DNA from: Vallitaleaceae bacterium | GTDB taxonomy: Bacteria > Bacillota > Clostridia > Lachnospirales > Vallitaleaceae | Direction: 5' to 3' | Length of the DNA stretch: 12,948 bases | NCBI GenBank assembly: GCA_027858555.1 | Contig: JAQICP010000156.1 | Location: 1-12,948 of the forward strand | In this document: one piece after another, positions 7,565-12,948 of the stretch | Position numbering within the stretch: the stretch's first letter is position 1 | How the letters are laid out: the number at the start of each line of letters is the position of its first letter | Program-made: the position numbers and the translations under genes | The notes under the pieces: generated by a model | Told to the model about the DNA's origin: nothing | What the model saw: only the letters and a program-made list of their open reading frames with translations | Databases searched by the model: none

Positions 7565-8158
7565 TTATCGTTTTAGGTCTTTAAAATAATGATAGCCCAG
7601 CTGTGACAGCCCATCTAACAAAGTACTTATGGGTAAGCCTACTACATTATAATAGTCTCCTTTAATCCATTTTACAAAAGTTGAACCAATGCCTTGGATA
7701 GCATAAGCACCTGCTTTGTCATAGGGTTCTTGAGTCTTAATGTAGCCCTTGATATCTTCATCGGTAATGGGCCCAAAACGTACTTTAGTAATACAATGTT
7801 TCACAAAATATGTATTTTCCTCTATATCATGTAAAGCAATGGCGGTAATCACTTTGTGGCATTTATTTGATAACTTCCTAAGATAAGCATATACATCTTC
7901 AGGATTGTTTGGTTTGCCAAGTATAGTTTTACGATAAACAACAACTGTATCAGCGCCCAAAACAATCTGGTTATTATTAGCTTGTTTGACTATGGCCTTA
8001 GCTTTTAACAGAGCAAGTGCAGAGACTAATTTAATTGGATTCTTATGAGATATAAGACTTTCATCAACGAAACTAGTTGCTTGTGTAAAAGGGATCTCTA
8101 ACAATTCTAAGATTTCTTTTCTTCTTGGTGATGCAGAAGCAAGTAATATCTCTTTCAT
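7565..8158 (-). CDS. maf: Maf-family nucleoside triphosphate pyrophosphatase
   Basis: Maf hydrolyses non-canonical or pyrimidine NTPs (dTTP/UTP in the Bacillus Maf/YhdE branch) to the monophosphate. It is linked to arrest of cell division when overproduced. The 197-residue cytosolic protein has the N-terminal signature LASASPRRKEILELL (6-20), the catalytic Asp in VLGADTVV (Asp70), ILGKP (79-83), and the C-terminal blocks EPYDKAGAYAIQG (144-156) and GDYYNVVGLPIS (167-178). The Asp-Lys-Ala-Gly-Ala-Tyr block fits the dTTP/UTP subgroup better than the m7GTP subgroup, but this is inference. Its ATG overlaps the stop of the preceding small membrane gene (TAATG), suggesting coupling; only a weak AAGAAG precedes it. 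A terminator follows immediately. Confidence 0.95.
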   Translation of the reverse strand: MKEILLASASPRRKEILELLEIPFTQATSFVDESLISHKNPIKLVSALALLKAKAIVKQANNNQIVLGADTVVVYRKTILGKPNNPEDVYAYLRKLSNKCHKVITAIALHDIEENTYFVKHCITKVRFGPITDEDIKGYIKTQEPYDKAGAYAIQGIGSTFVKWIKGDYYNVVGLPISTLLDGLSQLGYHYFKDLKR

Positions 8159-8421
8159 TATAACTTCTTATAAATGATGATTGCTATTATTGTACCGATA
8201 ATGCTGGTAATATTAACAAATAGCTTAATCTGAAATTGTAAGAAAATAACCTTGAAATCAAGTGCAAGTGGTGTATCCATACCAAAATTCATGCCGTAAT
8301 TCAGCCAACTTAGATAGGGTACGCCCTCTGCAAAACTGCCAATAAAACCACCTAGTACAATACCAGCTAAAATTAACAAAAATAATGCCCAAGTGTTCTT
8401 TGATGTTCTGTTCATCGCCAT
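8158..8421 (-). CDS. DUF4321-type small membrane protein
   Basis: This small membrane protein of unknown function has 87 residues. It has two predicted membrane segments (about 11-30 and 66-85) joined by a loop containing FGMDTPLALDFKVIFLQFQ. The short basic C-terminus (YKKL) follows the second segment. The loop, the NITSIIGTIIAI segment and the position just before maf match what I recall of the DUF4321 family of Clostridia; I could not search. AAAAGGGG lies 6 bases before the ATG at 8421. A second in-frame ATG two codons later is possible but less well spaced. The stop overlaps the maf start by one base. A candidate promoter lies between it and rnfB. Confidence 0.8.
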   Translation of the reverse strand: MAMNRTSKNTWALFLLILAGIVLGGFIGSFAEGVPYLSWLNYGMNFGMDTPLALDFKVIFLQFQIKLFVNITSIIGTIIAIIIYKKL

Positions 8422-8425
8422 AGTG

Positions 8426-8437
8426 TTCCCCTTTTCA
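8426..8437 (-). promoter_or_regulatory. Ribosome binding site of the small membrane gene
   Basis: The minus strand reads TGAAAAGGGGAA, identical to the elements before radC and minD. The AGGGG core is 6 bases from the ATG at 8421, which favours that start over the ATG two codons downstream. Confidence 0.65.
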
Positions 8438-8451
8438 ATAATAACATGTTT

Positions 8452-8480
8452 ATTCTATCACAGTGAATTATCTTTGTATA
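8452..8480 (-). promoter_or_regulatory. Candidate sigma-A promoter for DUF4321-maf
   Basis: On the minus strand TATACA (8475-8480, 4 of 6 to TTGACA) and TAGAAT (8452-8457, 5 of 6 to TATAAT) are separated by exactly 17 bases. They lie in the 62-base gap just after the rnfB stop. No intrinsic terminator is visible between rnfB and this site, so transcription from the rnf operon may also enter the downstream genes. Confidence 0.5.
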
Positions 8481-8483
8481 GTT

Positions 8484-9284
8484 CTAATTGAAGACATTAA
8501 TAGCGTTTGTCGGGCATTTTTCTACACATGCGCCACAATCGATACATTTGTCATAATCTATTTTTGCTAAAGAATGCTCAATGGTAATGCAATCTACAGG
8601 ACATACTTTAGCACAAAGTTTACATCCAATACAACCAACCTTACAACTTTCCTTCTGAACCTTACCCTTATTCTGGGACATACAACTGACACGAGTAGTT
8701 GATTTAAGTGGTACAGACTCGATTATATCCTTAGGGCATACATCGATACACATACCACAATTGGTACATTTTTCCTCGTCAACAACAGCAATGCCATCAA
8801 CAACATGTATGGCGTCAAACTGACAAGCTTTTACGCATGAACCCATTCCGAGACATCCGTATTCACATAATTTTGGACCAGTACCTTGCATATAATTGGC
8901 ATATGAACAATCAATGATGCCATCATATTCATATTTAAGTGGTGCTACAGTATTAGAACCTTTACACATGACAAAAGCAACTTGCTTATCCATAACTTCA
9001 CCTGAAAGGCCAAGTAAGGCAGCCAAGTTCTCTTGAGATTCGGCATTAGCCACGGAACACAATGTCGGTGATACTGAGTCTTCCACGATTGCTTTGGCAA
9101 ATGCCGCGCAACCTGGGTAGCCACAACCACCACAGTTGACACCTGGTAGTAAATCCAATACTTTTGGTATCATTGGATCTTTTATGATTTCGAATTTTTT
9201 AGCTGCAATACCTAGACCGATTCCAAAGAGAATTCCCAAGGCTCCAATACTGACGGCTGCAAATATGATTTGTTTGATTTCCAC
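8484..9284 (-). CDS. rnfB: Rnf complex iron-sulfur subunit RnfB
   Basis: RnfB is the multi-cluster electron-entry subunit that accepts electrons from reduced ferredoxin at the cytoplasmic face. The 266-residue protein has an N-terminal membrane anchor (about 5-28). The 4Fe-4S domain CGGCGYPGC (Cys51, 54, 59 and the distant Cys76) follows. A region with Cys107, 126, 140, 144, 150 and 154 precedes three further motif groups around Cys173-183, Cys214-232 and Cys247-257. The multiple ferredoxin-like motifs are typical of clostridial RnfB and more than in E. coli RsxB. The start is GTG at 9284, set by a perfect AGGAGG 6 bases upstream; no better start is nearby. It is 10 bases after rnfA and is the last rnf gene. 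Confidence 0.96.
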   Translation of the reverse strand: MEIKQIIFAAVSIGALGILFGIGLGIAAKKFEIIKDPMIPKVLDLLPGVNCGGCGYPGCAAFAKAIVEDSVSPTLCSVANAESQENLAALLGLSGEVMDKQVAFVMCKGSNTVAPLKYEYDGIIDCSYANYMQGTGPKLCEYGCLGMGSCVKACQFDAIHVVDGIAVVDEEKCTNCGMCIDVCPKDIIESVPLKSTTRVSCMSQNKGKVQKESCKVGCIGCKLCAKVCPVDCITIEHSLAKIDYDKCIDCGACVEKCPTNAINVFN

Positions 9285-9290
9285 GGTAAT

Positions 9291-9296
9291 CCTCCT
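9291..9296 (-). promoter_or_regulatory. Ribosome binding site for the rnfB GTG start
   Basis: AGGAGG on the minus strand lies 6 bases before the GTG at 9284 and overlaps the end of the rnfA stop codon. It is the strongest Shine-Dalgarno match in the window and justifies the non-ATG start. Confidence 0.8.
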
Positions 9297-9870
9297 ATTT
9301 TATTAGACCGGCAAAGCCTAAAAAGGCAATAGCCATTAAACCTGCAGCTAACAATGTAGCTGGGTAACCTTTAAAAGCTTTTGGTACGTTATTATAATTA
9401 GTTTTTTCATTTATGCCTGCCAATATGACGATGGCTAATGTAAAGCCGACAGCAGAACCGAAACCGTTGATTAAACTTTGCATTAATGTAAATTCTTTTT
9501 GCATATTAATGACTGCTATACCAAGTACAGCACAGTTTGTTGTAATAAGCGGTAAGTAAACACCTAAAGCTTGATACAAGGATGGACTTGATTTTTGTAT
9601 GACCATCTCAACTAATTGGACAAGTGATGCAATAACCAATATGAATGCAATGGTATATAGATAAGTGATATCAAGTGGTACAAGGACATATTCATAAACA
9701 ATATATGACATCAAAGATGCGAGTGTCATAACAAATGTAACCGCCATACCCATGCCAAAAGCAGTCTCTACACGTCTTGAAACGCCTAGGAAAGGACATA
9801 TACCAAGGAAGCGGCTTAGGATTACGTTATTGATTAATACAGCGCCTATAAAAAGTAATAATAATTCCAT
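9295..9870 (-). CDS. rnfA: Rnf complex membrane subunit RnfA
   Basis: RnfA is an integral membrane subunit paired in inverted topology with RnfE, forming part of the ion-translocating core. The 191-residue protein has about six membrane segments. It carries the family blocks NNVILSRFLGICPFLGVS (14-31) and LITTNCAVLG (108-117). Cys25 and Cys113 correspond to the cysteines that hold the intramembrane iron-sulfur cluster shared with RnfE in studied Rnf/NQR complexes (family knowledge). A GGGAGG ribosome binding site overlaps the rnfE stop, and 12 bases separate the genes. The length is normal. Confidence 0.96.
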   Translation of the reverse strand: MELLLLFIGAVLINNVILSRFLGICPFLGVSRRVETAFGMGMAVTFVMTLASLMSYIVYEYVLVPLDITYLYTIAFILVIASLVQLVEMVIQKSSPSLYQALGVYLPLITTNCAVLGIAVINMQKEFTLMQSLINGFGSAVGFTLAIVILAGINEKTNYNNVPKAFKGYPATLLAAGLMAIAFLGFAGLIK

Positions 9871-9882
9871 CGTTTTTCCTCC

Positions 9883-10512
9883 CTATTCTGCTTTCGCTTT
9901 GTTTTTTGAATTAATATGGTTAAATACAGCAAATAGTATACCCATGACAATAAACGCGCCAGGTGCTAATACTAAGATAGATATTGGTTGGATTTGACCT
10001 TGAACTGCATCTGGTAGAGCTTCGTATAGCTTGAAGCCAAACAGTTCGCCAGCACCAAAGAATTCTCTGATTAAGCCGATGACACCAAGAGCAGCAGTAA
10101 AGCCAAGCCCCATGCCCAGTCCATCAAGGACTGAATTTTTGACGGTGTTTTTAGAAGCGAATGCTTCCGCTCTACCAAGAACGATACAGTTTACAACAAT
10201 CAAAGGAATGAATAAGCCAAGTGCATCATATAAAGAAACCATATATGCTTGAAGTAATAGATCTACCATGGTCACGAAAGATGCAATAATAACGATATAT
10301 GCAGGAATCCTGACTTTACTTGGAATTATGTTCCGCATCAAAGAAATGGCAAAGTTAGAAGCAATTAATACCGCTAATGTAGCAAGTCCCATACCAATAC
10401 CGTTTTTTGCAGATGTCGTAACTGCTAAAGTTGGACACATGCCCAGAACCTGAACGAATATTGGATTTTCATCTATAATACCATTTTTGATTTTTTTTAG
10501 TGATGAATCCAT
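9883..10512 (-). CDS. rnfE: Rnf complex membrane subunit RnfE
   Basis: RnfE is the homologue and partner of RnfA in the membrane core. The 209-residue protein has about six membrane segments. It carries the blocks NPIFVQVLGMCPTLAVT (16-32) and IVVNCIVLGRAEAFASKN (105-122). Cys26 and Cys109 are the likely cluster ligands facing those of RnfA. The motif NCIVLGRAEAFA is diagnostic for RnfE/NqrD and separates it from RnfA/NqrE. The ATG overlaps the rnfG stop by one base (TAATG), with GGGGG in the last rnfG codons acting as ribosome binding site. Its C-terminus is polar and basic. Confidence 0.96.
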   Translation of the reverse strand: MDSSLKKIKNGIIDENPIFVQVLGMCPTLAVTTSAKNGIGMGLATLAVLIASNFAISLMRNIIPSKVRIPAYIVIIASFVTMVDLLLQAYMVSLYDALGLFIPLIVVNCIVLGRAEAFASKNTVKNSVLDGLGMGLGFTAALGVIGLIREFFGAGELFGFKLYEALPDAVQGQIQPISILVLAPGAFIVMGILFAVFNHINSKNKAKAE

Positions 10513-11093
10513 TATTGTACGCCCCCTATCAGTTCGGTATTGTAATAAGTAATGACTTGATTTACCGCATTAGTGACAGCCTTTGAAGTGATTGTGGCAG
10601 CACTTATGGCGGATATTTCAAGATCACCTGGTGCATCATTTTTAACAACTGTTAAAACTTCTGTCTTCTTATCTATATATTGATCTTTGAATTCTGGCTC
10701 GGCAGCTTTAGCGCCAAGACCAGGTGTTTCTGCTTGTTTTATAATATCAATGCCGGTAATATGACCTTCAATTGAAAGGCCGACAATAAATTCGATGTTA
10801 CCGCCATAACCTTCTGAAGTAACCACTTTGAATGCATAACCCGCAAGTTCGTTGTTAATGGTTGCTTCGTAGTAACTACTGACAAAAGGATACTCAGTGA
10901 TCAGTGCCGCGTCTAATGCTATCTCGTCACCAAAATCTGCATTTTCAAACACATTTGCCAGCGCATCTTGTGTTTTAGCTTTTTGAGCTTCAATGATTGG
11001 CGCTTTAGTTACTTCATTGGTAATGCCGAGTAAGGTACCAGCTATAACGGTGATGGCGAAAAGAATGAGGCCATTACGAATTATTTCTCTCAT
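10512..11093 (-). CDS. rnfG: Rnf complex flavoprotein subunit RnfG
   Basis: RnfG is a membrane-anchored extracytoplasmic subunit that normally carries covalent FMN attached to a threonine by ApbE. The 193-residue protein has one N-terminal membrane segment (about 8-25), then the FMN_bind domain with AETPGLGAKA (121-130). The attachment region reads SAISAATITSKAV (161-173), making Thr167 the likely flavin site. The usual form is D-x-x-S/T-G/S-A-T; here the Asp is Ser161 and the Gly is Ala165. The gene is otherwise full length and intact. Its ATG overlaps the rnfD stop by 4 bases (ATGA). No apbE gene is in the window. Whether this subunit is flavinylated is therefore open. Confidence 0.94.
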   Translation of the reverse strand: MREIIRNGLILFAITVIAGTLLGITNEVTKAPIIEAQKAKTQDALANVFENADFGDEIALDAALITEYPFVSSYYEATINNELAGYAFKVVTSEGYGGNIEFIVGLSIEGHITGIDIIKQAETPGLGAKAAEPEFKDQYIDKKTEVLTVVKNDAPGDLEISAISAATITSKAVTNAVNQVITYYNTELIGGVQ

Positions 11094-12046
11094 ACTTGCA
11101 CCTCCCCAAATGCTTTTGGTATTGTATAACGATCAATCAATGGTACAAATAGATTCATGATTAATATAGCAAAACTGACACCTTCTGGATAACCGCCATA
11201 TAAACGAATGATGATTGTTAGCAGTCCGCATCCAATACCCATAATAATCTGACCTATTGCTGAATTAGGTGATGATGAATAATCAGTCGCCATAAAGAAT
11301 GCACCAAGCACTAAACCACCAGTAATTAATTGATAGCCCATTAATTGAACATCAAATCCTTGAAGGACAAAACTCATGACAGCCACTGTTCCAATAAACA
11401 TCACAGGAATTCTCCAACTGATGACTTTTTTGACAATCAGATAGATACCACCTATTAGAAGTGCTAGTACAGAGGTCTCCCCAATGGAGCCTGCAATACT
11501 ACCCAAAAATGCAGTAACCATTCCAGGCAAAGTACCATCACTGATCATTGCACTGATATTCAACACATCGGTTTCTTTTATAATAGTAAGTGGTGTCGCT
11601 GATGAAACGCCATCAACTTGCCAATTCGTCATAATGCCAGCAAATGAGATCAATAAGAATGCTCTCGCACCAAGTGCCGGATTCATAAAGTTCTGACCAA
11701 GTCCGCCAAACACTTGCTTTACTATAACAATAGCAAATGCACCACCAAGTATTGGAATAAATACTGGTACTGTATGGGGTAGATTAAGAGCTAACAAAAG
11801 CCCCGTCACCACTGCTGACAGATCTTGGATTAATATTTTACGACCTGTTGCAATCTGAAAAACTGCTTCTGTGATTACGCAGGATAGTATGCTTAATACT
11901 GTAATGAGTAATGCTCTAGCGCCAAAGTGATAGATACCGAAAATAGTTGCCGGTAATAATGCAATAATGACATCCATCATAATTCTTTGAATCGTTGTAT
12001 CCGAATGCATATGTGGTGACATGGATACAATATATGGTTTTGACAT
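11090..12046 (-). CDS. rnfD: Rnf complex membrane flavoprotein subunit RnfD
   Basis: RnfD is an integral membrane subunit with a covalent FMN that forms part of the electron path and ion channel. The 318-residue protein has roughly nine to ten membrane segments. It starts with the conserved SPHMHSDTTIQRIMMDV (10-26). GGLGQNFMNPALGARAF lies at 114-130. The flavin attachment motif DGVSSATPL (145-153) predicts Thr151 as the FMN site and fits the D-x-x-S/T-G/S-A-T consensus. FFMATDYSSSPNS (250-262) is another family block. A GGGAGG ribosome binding site follows the rnfC stop, and the genes are 11 bases apart. Confidence 0.96.
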   Translation of the reverse strand: MSKPYIVSMSPHMHSDTTIQRIMMDVIIALLPATIFGIYHFGARALLITVLSILSCVITEAVFQIATGRKILIQDLSAVVTGLLLALNLPHTVPVFIPILGGAFAIVIVKQVFGGLGQNFMNPALGARAFLLISFAGIMTNWQVDGVSSATPLTIIKETDVLNISAMISDGTLPGMVTAFLGSIAGSIGETSVLALLIGGIYLIVKKVISWRIPVMFIGTVAVMSFVLQGFDVQLMGYQLITGGLVLGAFFMATDYSSSPNSAIGQIIMGIGCGLLTIIIRLYGGYPEGVSFAILIMNLFVPLIDRYTIPKAFGEVQV

Positions 12047-12057
12047 TGTTTACCTCC

Positions 12058-12948
12058 CTATTTTTTTCGGCCCTTAGCCATGAGTGTTCTTCTTGTAGTT
12101 CGGATTGATTGTAACAAATATCTGTTTGATGGACATATGTAGGAACATGAACCACATTCTATACATGCCATACCTTTATATTTTTTAAAGTTCTCTTCTT
12201 CTTCGTGAATTGAAAATTTATTTAATTCATTAGGTAATAAGTTCATTGGACATATGGAGACACATTTTCCACATTTGATACATGCTTGTTCTTCTTCTTC
12301 GTATATTTCATCTTTAGTTAAACATAATATGGATGAAGTAGCTTTGACAATCGGCACATCCAGATTATACATGGCGACGCCCATCATTGGTCCGCCAGAA
12401 ATCACCATTGCTGGTTCTTCTTTAAAACCACCAGCCGCCTCAATTACTTCTCTATAACTCATACCTATTCTGACTTTGATATTATCAGGATTATTAAGGG
12501 CACCACCAGAAACAGTTACGATCCTTCTCATTAAAGGTCGACCTCTATAGATGGCTCTATGTATGGCAACGACTGTATCGATATTCAGCACAATACAGCC
12601 CACATCAGCAGGGAGCCCAGTAGTTGGTACTTTTCTTTTGGTAATGCTGTATATGAGCTGCTTTTCAGCGCCCTGTGGATACTTCGGTTTAAGTACGGCG
12701 ATTTTTATGTTTTCACTGCCAAGGACGGCATCTGATAACAATGAAATAGCCTCAGGTTTATTGGATTCAATACCGATGATACCTTTAGCATCAGGAAACA
12801 AACTTAGCACTACTTTTAAACCCATAATTATTCTATTGGTTTCTTCAATCATGACACGATCATCACTGGTTAAGTATGGTTCACATTCAGCACCATTGAC
12901 GATGATATAGTCTATTTTTTTGTCCGGTGGTGGTGATAATTTGACATA
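12058..12948 (-). CDS. rnfC: Rnf complex NADH-binding subunit RnfC, C-terminal 296 residues
   Basis: RnfC is the peripheral cytoplasmic subunit that transfers electrons to NAD+ via FMN and iron-sulfur clusters. The reading frame runs open to the window edge, so the start (about 140 residues, including the glycine-rich nucleotide loop) is outside. The visible part opens with YIIVNGAECEPYLTSDDRV, the conserved complex I 51-kDa-like block, which lies upstream of the first internal ATG (12852) and shows that ATG is not the start. Two 4Fe-4S motifs follow: CIKCGKCVSICP (visible residues 213-224) and CIECGSCSYICPSN (252-265). A short basic tail (RRTLMAKGRKK) ends it. It is probably the first gene of the rnf operon. 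Confidence 0.96.
   Translation of the reverse strand, partial: YVKLSPPPDKKIDYIIVNGAECEPYLTSDDRVMIEETNRIIMGLKVVLSLFPDAKGIIGIESNKPEAISLLSDAVLGSENIKIAVLKPKYPQGAEKQLIYSITKRKVPTTGLPADVGCIVLNIDTVVAIHRAIYRGRPLMRRIVTVSGGALNNPDNIKVRIGMSYREVIEAAGGFKEEPAMVISGGPMMGVAMYNLDVPIVKATSSILCLTKDEIYEEEEQACIKCGKCVSICPMNLLPNELNKFSIHEEEENFKKYKGMACIECGSCSYICPSNRYLLQSIRTTRRTLMAKGRKK

Noticed and set aside
8442..8451. Short palindrome AACATGTT between rnfB and the DUF4321 gene
   Set aside because: Only eight bases pair and there is no T-run; this length is expected by chance and does not form a terminator.
11916..12155. 79-residue minus-strand frame spanning the rnfC-rnfD junction
   Set aside because: It is out of frame with both intact Rnf genes, which explain the sequence fully.
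12058..12852. RnfC as a complete 264-residue protein starting at the ATG at 12852
   Set aside because: The frame continues upstream with the conserved NGAECEPYLTSDD block, so that ATG is internal and the gene is cut by the window edge.
12551..12910. 119-residue plus-strand open frame at the right end
   Set aside because: It is antisense to rnfC, whose conserved motifs continue to the window edge.

Overview
The window looks like chromosomal DNA of a low-G+C, Gram-positive, rod-shaped anaerobe of the class Clostridia. Three things point there: a six-subunit Rnf complex in the order C-D-G-E-A-B, a cell-shape and division cluster (maf, radC, mreC, mreD, PBP2, minC, minD, minE, rodA) in the order typical of Clostridia, and purine-rich ribosome binding sites. 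The genus cannot be fixed from this sequence. All sixteen genes lie on the minus strand, so transcription runs from high to low coordinates. Nearly all of the window is coding, and the longest non-coding stretch is about 127 bases.

Right part (12948 down to 8484): rnfC (5' end outside the window), rnfD, rnfG, rnfE, rnfA and rnfB. They overlap or are 10-12 bases apart and clearly form one operon. They encode the membrane ferredoxin:NAD+ oxidoreductase that couples electron transfer to Na+ or H+ transport.

Middle (8421 to 7565): a small DUF4321-type membrane protein and the Maf nucleotide pyrophosphatase, overlapping by one base. A candidate promoter lies between rnfB and the small gene. A strong palindrome plus T-tract terminator follows maf.

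Left part (7486 to 1): radC (TTG start), mreC, mreD and a 930-residue class B PBP2, tightly packed. Then comes a 127-base gap with a candidate promoter overlapped by an inverted repeat, followed by minC, minD, minE and rodA (3' end outside the window). MreC, MreD, PBP2 and RodA are the membrane and periplasmic part of the elongation machine. MinC, MinD and MinE place the division septum.

The content is essentially housekeeping, and I see no mobile element, CRISPR array, RNA gene or unknown multi-gene system. The points most worth a second look are the absence of mreB from its usual place between radC and mreC, a degenerate flavin-attachment motif in RnfG, a roughly 225-residue insertion in the transpeptidase domain of PBP2, the inverted repeat on the minC promoter, and an identical 12-base ribosome-binding segment in front of three genes.
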